34,455 nt of DNA from an uncultured Prevotella sp. (GTDB lineage: Bacteria; Bacteroidota; Bacteroidia; Bacteroidales; Bacteroidaceae): assembly GCA_945787895.1 (NCBI GenBank), contig CALZJQ010000014.1, positions 1-34,455 of the forward strand, given 5' to 3'. Position numbers and translations under genes: made by a program. This document shows, piece by piece, positions 6,812-16,356 of the stretch. The notes beneath the pieces are model-generated. The model saw nothing but the letters and a program-made list of their open reading frames with translations, was not told where the DNA came from and made no database searches. Each line of letters opens with the position of its first letter. Position 1 is the first letter of the stretch.

Positions 6812-7819
6812 ATGGATTCAGACAAGAGAAACAACCGAGAACAGGAAATACCGATTATCACTCCACTCTCATCCGAGGAGGAGCAGCTTGTCGTGGAGGC
6901 ATTGCTGCGTGGTTCTCACAGCGAAGAGGCTGTGCGTAAGGAATGGGACGGCTTTGAGAGAAGGATTGCCGGCAAGAATGACAGACGGGGATTATTGCTT
7001 AAGGTTGCGTCTGCAGCCGTCCTTGTCGTGTCTGCAGCCATGTTGTGGTTCATGCAGGCGGATAATTCCGGGCAGAACGTGGTGTATGAGGCAAGTAATG
7101 CCACGGCAGAGGTGAAGCATACGTACAGTGAGAGGGAAGACAAGCATATATCCGGCCGGGCAAATGAACAGAAAACCCATACCGTAGAATGGAAGATCGT
7201 TGACGTGCCGGCAGGAAAGGATTACAGGCTCACGCTGCCGGATGGCAGTGAGGTGTGGATTAATGCAGAATCCCGCCTCTCATACCCAACTCAGTTTGAC
7301 GAAAACATCCGTGAGGTGGAGCTTGTCGGCGAAGCGTATTTCAAGGTCGTAGCGGACAAGAGTCATCCGTTCATAGTGCGTTCTGAGGGCACAAGCACCA
7401 AGGCATTGGGCACGGAGTTCAACGTGGAGGCAAGGCAGGGGGGCAGGCAGCGGATAACGTTGGTCAGCGGAAAGGTGGAAGTGTCATGCTCTCAGGCAGG
7501 AAAGACAGCGCATCTCTCTCCGAGCGAAGCGGCAATGATAGAGGGAGGGAAAATGGATGTTGCACAGGTCAATGCCGATGACATCGTATGTTGGCGTGAC
7601 GGCATAGAGCTTTATGACGATGCAACCCTGAGCGAGATACTGATAAGGATAGGATGCTGGTACAACCTTACGGTAGTCTGTCGTGACGATGAGGCATTGT
7701 CCCATCGCCTGCATTTCGTCTATGACCGCACGCAGGATGTGCGGAAAGTAGTCAGGTCCTTGTCTCAAATATCAAAAACTAAGATAATTCTTGAGAAAAA
7801 CACAATTTTTGTAGAATAA
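6812..7819 (+). CDS. FecR-family anti-sigma factor
   Basis: A 335-residue single-pass inner-membrane regulator. The cytoplasmic N-terminus (1-59) would hold the sigma factor, one membrane segment lies at about 60-81, and the rest is periplasmic. The FecR domain spans about 130-225 and includes LPDGSEVWINAESRLSYP and the GEAYFKV motif. A C-terminal DUF4974-like domain follows at about 262-335 (FVYDRTQDVRKVVRSLS). It should pass the signal from the STN domain of the downstream receptor to the sigma factor just upstream. The ATG at 6812 is clear. An octamer-rich 13-mer shared with the susC upstream region lies at 6747-6759. Confidence 0.93.
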   Translation: MDSDKRNNREQEIPIITPLSSEEEQLVVEALLRGSHSEEAVRKEWDGFERRIAGKNDRRGLLLKVASAAVLVVSAAMLWFMQADNSGQNVVYEASNATAEVKHTYSEREDKHISGRANEQKTHTVEWKIVDVPAGKDYRLTLPDGSEVWINAESRLSYPTQFDENIREVELVGEAYFKVVADKSHPFIVRSEGTSTKALGTEFNVEARQGGRQRITLVSGKVEVSCSQAGKTAHLSPSEAAMIEGGKMDVAQVNADDIVCWRDGIELYDDATLSEILIRIGCWYNLTVVCRDDEALSHRLHFVYDRTQDVRKVVRSLSQISKTKIILEKNTIFVE

Positions 7820-7831
7820 CAGGTGTCCAAA

Positions 7832-7892
7832 ACTACGATTTGTACGATTTCAATAGAAAATGACATGAAATCGCAATAAAAACAATCGTAGT
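7832..7892 (+). promoter_or_regulatory. Nested inverted repeats abutting the SusC start codon
   Basis: Outer arms ACTACGATT (7832-7840) and AATCGTAGT (7884-7892) are perfectly complementary, and the right arm ends one base before the ATG at 7893. Inside, CGATTTCA (7845-7852) pairs perfectly with TGAAATCG (7866-7873). The 13-mer TTTGTACGATTTC at 7839-7851 also occurs at 6747-6759 before the FecR gene. It may be an ECF promoter element, an operator, or an mRNA hairpin masking the start. Confidence 0.5.
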
Positions 7893-10800
7893 ATGAAAAA
7901 GAAACAAAGACCCTTTGCATATCCACTGATAGCGGCACTGTTGACACTGCCGTCGGGGGTGTATGCAGATGCCGCTCCAGATATTGTGGGAGTGGAACAG
8001 ACGGTGGGTGAGCCGATGGCAAAGGCTCTGAAGGCACTTGAGAAATCTACAGGCTACCGCATCCGCTTTGCCTACGATGACGTGAAAGATTTTAAGGCGC
8101 AGGCAAAGCCAGATACGAAAGACATACGGAAGGCTCTCGGGCAGGTCATCGGAAACCTTCCGCTGCAGTTTTCCATTGAGGGCAGGTTTGTTGACATCTT
8201 GCCTGCAAGCAAGCCGCAATCCAAGCAGACTGCCGCCTCGCAGGGTACGCTGCAGGTGGTGGGCAAGGTAGTTGATGCCCAGGGGGAATACCTCCCCGGA
8301 GTATCTATAAAGGTACCCTCGATCAATCTTGTCATCGTGACAAACTCCAATGGAGACTTTGCCCTGCAACTGCCAAAGGGACGCACCACAAAAGTGGATT
8401 TCTCATTCATAGGAATGAAGGACCAGTCGTACCTGTTCAATGGAAAGCAACCTGTCAACGGTCTCAAGATTACCATGAAGGACGACGCCACATCTATCAA
8501 GGAGGTGGTTGTCACAGGTATATACTCACGTAACAAGGAGAGCTTCACCGGTTCGTCCAAGACCTATGATTCCCAGGAACTCAAGATGGTGGGCAACACA
8601 AACCTCATTCAGAGCCTCAAGACCCTCGACCCAGCATTTACCGTATTGGAAAATAACGAGTTCGGCTCTGACCCCAACCACCTGCCAGACCTTGAGGTGA
8701 GAGGCAAGACAAGTATCGTGGGACTGAAGGAAACGTTCGGGGAAGACCCTAACCAGCCACTCTTTATCCTTGACGGTTTTGAAACGACCCTTCAGAGTAT
8801 CATGGACCTCAGCATGGACCGCATAGCATCTGTAACCATCCTCAAGGACGCTGCTTCAACGGCTATCTACGGTGCAAAGGCGGCTAACGGAGTCATCGTC
8901 GTGGAAACAAAGGCTCCGGAGATGGGAAAGCTCAAATTCTCTTACAGCGGAAACTTCAACGTCTCCTTCGCTGACCTCTCAGACTATAACCTGATGAATG
9001 CTGCGGAAAAACTTGAGTTTGAGCGGCTTGCCGGCAACTTTACATCAAATATCGCAGACTATCAGGAGTATCAGGAGGTACGTTACAACAAGCTCTTGGC
9101 CAATGTGTTGCGAGGGGTGGACACCTATTGGCTGTCGGAACCGCTGCGTACAGGACTCAACCAACGCCATTATATCAATGCGCAGGGAGGAAACGAACAG
9201 CTGAGGTATGGTATCGGTTTCAGTTACAATAAGATAACTGGAGTCATGGAGAAGTCCAGCCGTGACGTACTGAGCGGAAATATTGACATCCTCTATCGTA
9301 TGGGAAAACTTACGTTCTCCAACAAACTCTCAGTGGATATCATCGACTACTCCAACCCTACCGTAGCCTTTTCGGAGTACGCCAATGCCAATCCTTACTA
9401 TCCTAAATATGAAGAAGACGGCAGCGTCGGCAAATGGCTGGAATATAAGGAGAATGCGCAAAGCACTACGGATGCTTCTGCCATCGTCGGCAACCCCATG
9501 TACAACGACCAGCTTAACAGCTATGACCAGGGAGAGACCTTCAGCGTGCGCAATAACTTTAGTCTCGAATATCGTCCCTACAGCTTCTTCTGGATTAGGG
9601 CGAGGTTGGGACTGACAAAGGGGACGAGTGACGAGGAGCAATTCACGTCACCCCAGAACACGTCTTTCGACCAGGTGGATGTGCTCAAGAAAGGCTCTTA
9701 CCACGACAACCGCACCGACAACTTCAGTTATGACGGAGACGTTACTGCGACGTACGGACAGTTGCTTGGTAACGTCCACCAGATAAACGCCGTGCTTGGA
9801 GCTTCAATCAGAGAGTACAGCAGTGATTCAAGAGCCTTCTCTTGCATTGGTTTCCCGGAGGGCAACTTTACGACACCGGGTTTCTCAAACCAATATACTG
9901 AGAACAGCAAGCCGACGTATTACGACAGCAAAAGCCGTAGCGCAAACTTCTATTTCAATGGAGGATATTCCTATGACAACCGTTACCTTCTCGATGTCAA
10001 TGTGCGACTCGATGGTTCCTCTGTGTTCGGTTCCAACAGAAAGTTTACCAATACTTGGGCTGTAGGTCTCGCATGGAATATCCACAATGAGAAGTTCTTT
10101 GGTAATGATGACGACCTGTTCCAGATGCTGAAGATTCGTGGCTCTATAGGTAACCCGGGAAACCAGAACTTCGGTTCTTACAAGACTATCACCACATATA
10201 AGTTCAACAACTGGATGCTCAATAGTTTCGGCACGGGACTCCTCGTCGATGCTATCGGCGATCCTGACCTTGCCTGGCAGAAGACGCTTGATTTCAACGT
10301 AGGTCTTGATGTCAGCATCATCAACCGCATACATCTCAACGTAGATTTCTATCACAAGAGTACAGACCCTCTGCTCGCCTCTATCGGTACGCCGTCTTCT
10401 GTCGGTGTGTCAAACAGACTCGCCAATATCGGTAAGCAGGTGACGGATGGCTTCAATGGTACTCTCCGCTATGCCATTATCTACAAGCCAAAGAAAAGAA
10501 TCAACTGGACTACAAGCCTTACGTTTGGCCACGTAAGGTCCAAATATGAGAATATCGGTTCTACCTTGGCGCAATACAACAATGAGAACATTACCAAAAA
10601 CATGACACGATACTATGATGGAGGAAGCCCAACGGCATTGTGGGCTGTTCGCTCGGCTGGTATCGACCCTGCTACAGGTCAGGAAATATTCATCACAAAG
10701 GGTGGAAACTATACCTTCTCCCATTCTTATGACGACGAGGTGGAGGTAGGCGACACACGCCCTGACGTGGAAGGAGTCTTTGGCAACGTGTTCTTGTGGA

Positions 10801-11219
10801 AAGGTCTCTCCCTGTCAGTATATATGAGATATAGCTATGGTGGGGATACGTTCCTTGGCACGCTCTATGATAAAGTGGAGAATATCTCTGCATCAGGACT
10901 GTCGCGGAATCAGGACCGCCGTGCCCTGTACGACAGATGGCAGAAACCTGGAGACAAGGCAAAGTTCAAAGGTATTTCCCGCACGGACACGACACCGATG
11001 TCATCAAGGTTTGTAGCTGAAAACAATTATCTTACCATCGAGTCTGTCAGGCTCTCCTATGAATTCCCATCAAAGATGATGAAGAGAATAGGCGTGCAAG
11101 GAATGCAGCTCAGCGCATACATGAACGATATTGCCAGATGGTCAACCGTTAAGGAAGAGCGTGGTATCAACTATCCTTTTACCCGTAATGTGACAATGTC
11201 ACTCGGCATCAACTTCTAA
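7893..11219 (+). CDS. SusC/RagA-type TonB-dependent receptor with STN signalling domain
   Basis: A 1,108-residue outer-membrane transporter. Signal peptide about 1-25. The STN (secretin/TonB N-terminal) domain at about 30-103 contacts FecR in signalling receptors. A carboxypeptidase-like regulatory domain follows at about 119-197 (VVGKVVDAQGEYLPGVSI). Then come SIKEVVVTG (201-209), the start of the plug, with FILDGFE and ILKDAASTAIYGAKAANGV, and a long beta-barrel ending in the C-terminal phenylalanine of SLGINF. With the SusD partner 12 bp downstream it should form the pedal-bin uptake complex powered by TonB. The STN domain and upstream sigma/FecR genes indicate ligand-dependent self-induction. 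The ligand is unknown; the locus carries no glycosidase, so peptides or other nutrients should be considered besides glycans. Confidence 0.95.
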   Translation: MKKKQRPFAYPLIAALLTLPSGVYADAAPDIVGVEQTVGEPMAKALKALEKSTGYRIRFAYDDVKDFKAQAKPDTKDIRKALGQVIGNLPLQFSIEGRFVDILPASKPQSKQTAASQGTLQVVGKVVDAQGEYLPGVSIKVPSINLVIVTNSNGDFALQLPKGRTTKVDFSFIGMKDQSYLFNGKQPVNGLKITMKDDATSIKEVVVTGIYSRNKESFTGSSKTYDSQELKMVGNTNLIQSLKTLDPAFTVLENNEFGSDPNHLPDLEVRGKTSIVGLKETFGEDPNQPLFILDGFETTLQSIMDLSMDRIASVTILKDAASTAIYGAKAANGVIVVETKAPEMGKLKFSYSGNFNVSFADLSDYNLMNAAEKLEFERLAGNFTSNIADYQEYQEVRYNKLLANVLRGVDTYWLSEPLRTGLNQRHYINAQGGNEQLRYGIGFSYNKITGVMEKSSRDVLSGNIDILYRMGKLTFSNKLSVDIIDYSNPTVAFSEYANANPYYPKYEEDGSVGKWLEYKENAQSTTDASAIVGNPMYNDQLNSYDQGETFSVRNNFSLEYRPYSFFWIRARLGLTKGTSDEEQFTSPQNTSFDQVDVLKKGSYHDNRTDNFSYDGDVTATYGQLLGNVHQINAVLGASIREYSSDSRAFSCIGFPEGNFTTPGFSNQYTENSKPTYYDSKSRSANFYFNGGYSYDNRYLLDVNVRLDGSSVFGSNRKFTNTWAVGLAWNIHNEKFFGNDDDLFQMLKIRGSIGNPGNQNFGSYKTITTYKFNNWMLNSFGTGLLVDAIGDPDLAWQKTLDFNVGLDVSIINRIHLNVDFYHKSTDPLLASIGTPSSVGVSNRLANIGKQVTDGFNGTLRYAIIYKPKKRINWTTSLTFGHVRSKYENIGSTLAQYNNENITKNMTRYYDGGSPTALWAVRSAGIDPATGQEIFITKGGNYTFSHSYDDEVEVGDTRPDVEGVFGNVFLWKGLSLSVYMRYSYGGDTFLGTLYDKVENISASGLSRNQDRRALYDRWQKPGDKAKFKGISRTDTTPMSSRFVAENNYLTIESVRLSYEFPSKMMKRIGVQGMQLSAYMNDIARWSTVKEERGINYPFTRNVTMSLGINF

Positions 11220-11231
11220 TTCCCGTCAGAA

Positions 11232-12656
11232 ATGAAACAGATAATATACACCTTATTTATATACGGCAGCATGGCGCTCGCTCTGGCATCATGTACGGAC
11301 TGGCTTGACATCCAGCCAAGTGACCGCATTTCCGAAGATAACAATTTCTCATCTGAGGCAGGATTTAAGAAAGCCCTCAACGGAGTCTATGTCGAAATGA
11401 ACCAGAACTCCCTTTATGGAAAAAACCTTACATGCGGATTCGTGGAGGTGCTCTCTCAGAGATATGCAGTAAGCGATGAGAACAAGTCTGTAAAAGAGTA
11501 CATGCTTTTCAGGTATGACGGCTCTGACGCCAAGAGTATCATTGATGCCATCTGGACCACTTCCTACAAACTGATATCAAATATCAATGCAATAATAAAG
11601 AACTCAGAATCACATCGTGAGGCATTGTCGAACAACAACTACCGTATCATCAAGGGAGAAGCATTGGCCCTGAGAGCCTACCTGCATTTCGACCTTTTCA
11701 GGCTCTTTGGCCCTGCTTACAATGAGTCTTCTACGTCACAGACCATACCTTACAGGACAGAGTTCTCACTCGATGTCGCACCAAGGCTCATCAGCAAGGA
11801 TTTCATGGCAAAGGTCATTGCTGACATTGATGAAGCTGACAGCCTGCTCCAGGATGTTGACCCAGTAATACAATACGGACCAAATGGAGACAAGCGTGAC
11901 GATTTCCTGTGTCATCGTAATCTGAGACTGAACTACTATGCCTTACAGGCACTTGCCATGAGAGTGTATTACACCATGGGAGAGGACTCGCTTGCACTTG
12001 ACAGGGCACAGAAGGTCATCGCCGTGCAGGAAACACATTTCCCATGGATAGCACCTGCAAAACTGACCTCTTCTATCCCCGACAGGATGTTTACGTCGGA
12101 GATTCTCTTCGGGCTGCAGAACCTGCAGCGGGGAAGCGTTTACATCAACAGCTTCGATGGCTCTAATCTAAAGTTGAACAATCTTCTCGCTCCCCGCTCC
12201 GATGTGGTGAAGCAGATATTTGAAAACGATCAGGTAGATTACAGATACTCTTCCGCCCTGAAGAATGTGGTGGAGATTAATGGTACGCAGTATGCTGTCT
12301 TCAATAAGTATCAAGTGAACAATAAGGACTCTATCTGCGACCAGATTATACCTATGCTGCGCATCAGCGAAGCATACCTTATAGCAACCGAACTCTCAAA
12401 GGCAAAAAGTGACAGGCTGAAATACCTCAATGAGTTCCGCAACCATAGAGGTATAAAGAGTCAGAACTGGGCAGATGACTATGACATCAAACTGGAACGC
12501 CAGAAAGAATTCTGGGGAGAAGGACAACTGTGGTTCTGGTATAAACGTAAGCAGATGACAAGCATTAAGGATGCGTTTTCATCGTACGGAACTACCGGCA
12601 TCAGCGTGGATAAGTATGTCTTGCCTTTGCCTGACAGTGAGACAAAATATAACTAA
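11232..12656 (+). CDS. SusD/RagB-family substrate-binding outer-membrane lipoprotein
   Basis: A 474-residue lipoprotein with lipobox LASC (lipidated C21), followed by CTDWLDIQP, the usual opening of SusD proteins. The TPR-like helical region includes IIKGEALALRAYLHFDLFRLFGPAY (about 141-165), a hallmark of the family. The C-terminal SusD portion is short and ends VLPLPDSETKYN. At 474 residues it is at the small end of the family (commonly 500-650). It should cap the barrel of the SusC protein encoded 12 bp upstream and bind the ligand at the cell surface. Same operon; no independent promoter seen. Confidence 0.94.
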   Translation: MKQIIYTLFIYGSMALALASCTDWLDIQPSDRISEDNNFSSEAGFKKALNGVYVEMNQNSLYGKNLTCGFVEVLSQRYAVSDENKSVKEYMLFRYDGSDAKSIIDAIWTTSYKLISNINAIIKNSESHREALSNNNYRIIKGEALALRAYLHFDLFRLFGPAYNESSTSQTIPYRTEFSLDVAPRLISKDFMAKVIADIDEADSLLQDVDPVIQYGPNGDKRDDFLCHRNLRLNYYALQALAMRVYYTMGEDSLALDRAQKVIAVQETHFPWIAPAKLTSSIPDRMFTSEILFGLQNLQRGSVYINSFDGSNLKLNNLLAPRSDVVKQIFENDQVDYRYSSALKNVVEINGTQYAVFNKYQVNNKDSICDQIIPMLRISEAYLIATELSKAKSDRLKYLNEFRNHRGIKSQNWADDYDIKLERQKEFWGEGQLWFWYKRKQMTSIKDAFSSYGTTGISVDKYVLPLPDSETKYN

Positions 12657-12686
12657 CATTGAATCCAACCGACAGAAAAAACTATT

Positions 12687-13463
12687 ATGAAGAAGACTTT
12701 AATCTATATCATATTGTTTTCGTTCACAATGGTCTTCATGGCATGTGAAAAGGAACTTGACACATATTCTGGTGACAGCGGATTGTATTTCGATACAGAA
12801 GGCATGGTTCTTGACACAGTCACAGTACATTGGGGACTGAAAAATGCAGATGTGACAAAGCAGACAATCTCGCTGAAGGTTAAACTGTTTGGAGAGGTAA
12901 AGGAATATGACCGACCTTTCTCCATACAAGTGGAAACGATGGAGGATGATTCCATCCCTGCGGTCGAAGGACGTGACTATGAAGCATTTCCCACGCAATA
13001 CGTAATGAAGGCTGGGGAAGCGGAAACGGTCATTGACATCACCTTACTTCGTGATGCGCACCTTGTCAACTCTCCCGCCAGATTTGGAGTAAAACTAATA
13101 GAGAACAGCGAATTTAAGTTCCTATATACACGATACGGAGCTCAGCATGTCAACGATACTACCGTAGAGTCAAGACCGCTCGACTACCAGCGTGCCATCT
13201 ACATGGATGAGAAATTCTCCATACCTTCATGGTGGTCTTACTATGGTGAACCTCTCTTCGGAACGTTCAGCTCGAAGAAGGCGGCACTTATTTGCGAAGT
13301 GATGGGCATCGACCGTGAACTATGGATGAAGGACATCGTAGGAGGTCTCGGATACGGTTACTTGAAGTTCTGCGGAAAGTATATGTACCGATGGCTGCAG
13401 GAGAATCCTCAGACGGAAGATGACGGCACTCCTATGGAAATGGGAGAGAAGTCAGTGTCTTAG
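12687..13463 (+). CDS. DUF4843 surface lipoprotein
   Basis: A 258-residue lipoprotein (lipobox FMAC, lipidated C20). After the lipid anchor it reads ELDTYSGDSGLYF, then a beta-rich region (about 40-160). The conserved second half has SIPSWWSYYGEPLFGTFSSKKAALICEVMG (about 178-207). The pattern matches DUF4843 proteins, which typically follow SusD in loci that also carry a PKD-like lipoprotein. It is likely an accessory surface-exposed binding subunit of the SusCD complex. No enzyme motif is visible. Its stop is followed after 17 bp by repeat B2. Confidence 0.82.
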   Translation: MKKTLIYIILFSFTMVFMACEKELDTYSGDSGLYFDTEGMVLDTVTVHWGLKNADVTKQTISLKVKLFGEVKEYDRPFSIQVETMEDDSIPAVEGRDYEAFPTQYVMKAGEAETVIDITLLRDAHLVNSPARFGVKLIENSEFKFLYTRYGAQHVNDTTVESRPLDYQRAIYMDEKFSIPSWWSYYGEPLFGTFSSKKAALICEVMGIDRELWMKDIVGGLGYGYLKFCGKYMYRWLQENPQTEDDGTPMEMGEKSVS

Positions 13464-13480
13464 TTGTTTGGATCTGATAA

Positions 13481-13604
13481 TTGGTTGTAGGTTATTGGTT
13501 TTGGGTTGTAGGTTAGGTTTGCTTTACTCTTGAGGAACCTACATTCGAAAAGCATTAATAAGCAAAAACCTAAAACCCATAACCCAAAACATGGAACTAC
13601 AACT
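13481..13604. repeat. Family B intergenic palindrome, copy B2
   Basis: Heptads GGTTGTA, GGTTATT, GGTTTTG, GGTTGTA and GGTTAGG (13483-13517) lead into a core with TTTGCTTTACTCTTGAGG and GAAAAGCATT. An A/C-rich arm follows, ending in GGAACTACAAC, the family-B terminus. It interrupts the operon between the DUF4843 and PKD-like genes, where it could attenuate transcription or differentially stabilise the mRNA. Confidence 0.82.
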
Positions 13605-13648
13605 AAACAACGAAATAAACCAAACTGAAAATCAAAAAACGAAAACGT

Positions 13649-15235
13649 ATGAACCGAATTTTTCACATAATATCCGTCGTCTGCATTGTCTTTGTATTGA
13701 CGGCGTGCGCAGATGACAAAGGCAACTATGACTATCACGACATCAATGAGGTTACCGTAGAGGGGGTTCCATCCAATGACGTGATGACAAAGGTAGCATT
13801 CATCGACCACCTCACCATAGACCCAAAGATATCTTCTTCATTCGGCATTGATGATGAGGACAATTATGAATATACATGGATTATACTTCCCTTCGGCAAG
13901 GACTTCAACCAAATAGACGATATTGACGCTTGTACGTTCAGCCACTCTAAATCTATTGACGAACTCGTCACATGGAGTCCAGGCGACTACTCCGTTTTCT
14001 TCAAGGTGAAGGACAGAAGCAACGGACTGACTACCATCAGGAGTTTCAAGCTGAGAGTGAAGTCAACGACTTCCGAGGGATGGCTCGTGCTATGCGATGA
14101 TGGGGGAAAGCCGAGGATGGATGTAATCTTCAATGTCAGCGACAAGGAGGACCTCATTGCACACGACCTATGGCAGAACAATGACTTCAACCCAGGTGCT
14201 CCCAAGCGTATCATCTACAACTATCAGCTTAATGAGACCTCCACTCTTCTCGTGACCGACAAATCTACATACAACCTTGATGTCACTGACCTGCATTATG
14301 GGGAGGATAATGAACTCATCTGGAGATTTGGGGCAACGCCCGAATATGTGCGCGTGGCAGCGTCTGCCAAGTCTCAGTTCTCCGTCAGCAACTTCTGGAT
14401 TATCATTGATGACAAAGGCGAGGTTTATTCCCTTGACATCAACAACAATGGCCTGTTTGAATTCCCTCTCAATAAAATTGACGGAAAGACGGAGTTCAAG
14501 GCTGCCCCGTTTGTCGGCGTCTGCTACAACAATACGGTGCAGGGCGCTCCCATTGCCTACCTTTACGACGAGACGCATAAGCAGTTTCTTGTGATAAGAA
14601 ACAATTCGCAATATCCTTCTGTTACGACGTTCAATGAGGCTTCACCGCTGTTCTCCGCACAGACAGGACGCGACATGCTCTGGATGGAATCTACCAAGAC
14701 GGGAAATGTCTATGCCATTCTCAAAGACCCAGAGACAGCGAAGGTGTATTTCTACGGCATGGAGATGAGCGGAAAGTACGTACCCGCAGCTCAGTGGTGG
14801 CAGCAAGGCACATACGAGGAATACAACTACCAGCATTACTACGGCGAGGTCACGGGCGAAGGTATTGCCTCTGCCTCGGCATTTGCCTTCCACAGTCAGT
14901 TCCCATACCTCTTTTATGTCAGCGGAAACAAGGTGTTCCAGTTTGACATGGGACATCCCGAAGAGCCTGCGCAGGAGGTGCTCTCCCTCCCCGGTGAGAC
15001 TATCCGCACGATACGCTTCTGCCCCATGACGGCTTGGGAGGCTTATGAGGAATGGGAAAGGCAGCGCACGTACCAGCTTGTAGTGGCTACCGTCAGCGAC
15101 GGCGAGGCGGAGGACAGGTGCGGCAACGTGAGAATGTACGACGTGCCTAACCTCATGCAGCCGCTGAGTCTTGTCAAGGAGTACCACGGACTGGGAAACA
15201 TTGTGGATATTACATATAAGGAACGAAAGAAATAA
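13649..15235 (+). CDS. PKD-like family surface lipoprotein
   Basis: A 528-residue lipoprotein (lipobox LTAC, lipidated C20). ADDKGNYDYHDINEV and an Ig/PKD-like module (about 25-140, with YEYTWIILPFG and SPGDYSVFFKVKD) are followed by a larger beta-rich, probably propeller-like region (about 140-525) with SEGWLVLCDDGGKPRMDV. This architecture is that of the PKD-like lipoproteins found with SusCD and DUF4843 genes in Bacteroidota. Likely role: surface binding accessory for the locus ligand. The start at 13649 lies downstream of repeat B2; the next gene begins 8 bp after the stop. No catalytic motif recognised. Confidence 0.82.
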   Translation: MNRIFHIISVVCIVFVLTACADDKGNYDYHDINEVTVEGVPSNDVMTKVAFIDHLTIDPKISSSFGIDDEDNYEYTWIILPFGKDFNQIDDIDACTFSHSKSIDELVTWSPGDYSVFFKVKDRSNGLTTIRSFKLRVKSTTSEGWLVLCDDGGKPRMDVIFNVSDKEDLIAHDLWQNNDFNPGAPKRIIYNYQLNETSTLLVTDKSTYNLDVTDLHYGEDNELIWRFGATPEYVRVAASAKSQFSVSNFWIIIDDKGEVYSLDINNNGLFEFPLNKIDGKTEFKAAPFVGVCYNNTVQGAPIAYLYDETHKQFLVIRNNSQYPSVTTFNEASPLFSAQTGRDMLWMESTKTGNVYAILKDPETAKVYFYGMEMSGKYVPAAQWWQQGTYEEYNYQHYYGEVTGEGIASASAFAFHSQFPYLFYVSGNKVFQFDMGHPEEPAQEVLSLPGETIRTIRFCPMTAWEAYEEWERQRTYQLVVATVSDGEAEDRCGNVRMYDVPNLMQPLSLVKEYHGLGNIVDITYKERKK

Positions 15236-15243
15236 TCAACGAC

Positions 15244-16350
15244 ATGAAAACGACGTTATCAATCCTGGCAATGCTCCTGCACGGCTCTCTCATGACTGTT
15301 GCGGGAAGCGAATATACCGTCAGGGGAAAGGTATGCAACCACAGTGGGCGCATCGTGCTCGTCACCATTCGCCCCGATGCTTCGCTCGACACGCTGGACA
15401 CTTCCGTAAGGGCGGACGGCACTTTCTGTTTCTCGGGAAACGTCACAGAGCCGCTGTCTGCAGAACTGAGGGCTTATGACTCCCGTCTCGCAGTGCCGCT
15501 CTATCTTGAAGGAGGAGTGACTGAGGTCACGGCCGACGTCAGGAAGCCTGACGTGTATGAGATAAAGGGTGGGGGAATGCTGCAGCAGTGCGCCAATGGT
15601 TTCTATGTAACTGAGCGGCGCATTGCCGAAGAACTCGACTCTGCCGTCAGTGCGACAAAGAAAGCCTATGCCGACGACCCATCCTTTGCAAGGATACAGA
15701 TTCTCGGCATCCGGCAGCAATATGAGGAGAAATACAGTGAGGCTGAGGCTGACTTCCTGCGTCGGAACGACAACTTGGTCGGTGCAACCCTCGTGGGCAG
15801 GAGGATGGCCACGCTCATACGTTCCAAGGCCTTGCCTGAACGGTGGGCCTTGCTCGGACCCAATGCCCGTGCCACCGTCTATGGACAGCTGATGAAGCCT
15901 CACGTGGAGAAACTGGAGAGGATTATCGTGGGAGGCACTGCGCCCGACCTTGTACTGAGGACTCCCGAGGGAAAGACTCTGTCGGTGCATAGCGTCAAGG
16001 CAAAGATTAAGATTCTCGATTTCTGGGCTTCATGGTGCGGGCCATGCAGGGCGGAGAATCCTACGGTGAAGCGTCTCTATTCCCTTTACCACGACAAGGG
16101 ACTGGAGGTCATCGGCATCTCGCTCGACAATGACCTCGAAAAATGGAAAAAGGCTATCGCAGACGACGCATTACCGTGGATTCATATCTCCGACCTGAAG
16201 GGATGGAACAGCATAGTGACTGACGTATATGAGGTACACGGCATCCCTCAGCTCTATATCCTCGACGAGAACAACAAGGTGATTGCCGAGGGACTGAGAG
16301 GAAAGAAACTTGAAGAGTTCGTGGAGAGGGAAATGGGCTTGCAGCCATAG
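15244..16350 (+). CDS. TlpA-like thiol-disulfide oxidoreductase with N-terminal DUF4369-like domain
   Basis: A 368-residue exported thioredoxin-fold protein. Signal peptide about 1-21, without a clear lipobox. A DUF4369-like beta domain (about 23-108: YTVRGKVCNHSGRIVLV) is followed by a helical linker and an AhpC/TSA-TlpA thioredoxin domain (about 230-366). This domain contains WCGPC with C265/C268 and the cis-proline P335 in HGIPQLYIL. It should reduce or isomerise disulfides in the periplasm. As the last gene of the SusCD locus it may reduce an imported cysteine-containing ligand or maintain the surface proteins of the locus; both are inference. Its stop is followed after 6 bp by repeat A3. 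Confidence 0.9.
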   Translation: MKTTLSILAMLLHGSLMTVAGSEYTVRGKVCNHSGRIVLVTIRPDASLDTLDTSVRADGTFCFSGNVTEPLSAELRAYDSRLAVPLYLEGGVTEVTADVRKPDVYEIKGGGMLQQCANGFYVTERRIAEELDSAVSATKKAYADDPSFARIQILGIRQQYEEKYSEAEADFLRRNDNLVGATLVGRRMATLIRSKALPERWALLGPNARATVYGQLMKPHVEKLERIIVGGTAPDLVLRTPEGKTLSVHSVKAKIKILDFWASWCGPCRAENPTVKRLYSLYHDKGLEVIGISLDNDLEKWKKAIADDALPWIHISDLKGWNSIVTDVYEVHGIPQLYILDENNKVIAEGLRGKKLEEFVEREMGLQP

Positions 16351-16356
16351 TCTTTG

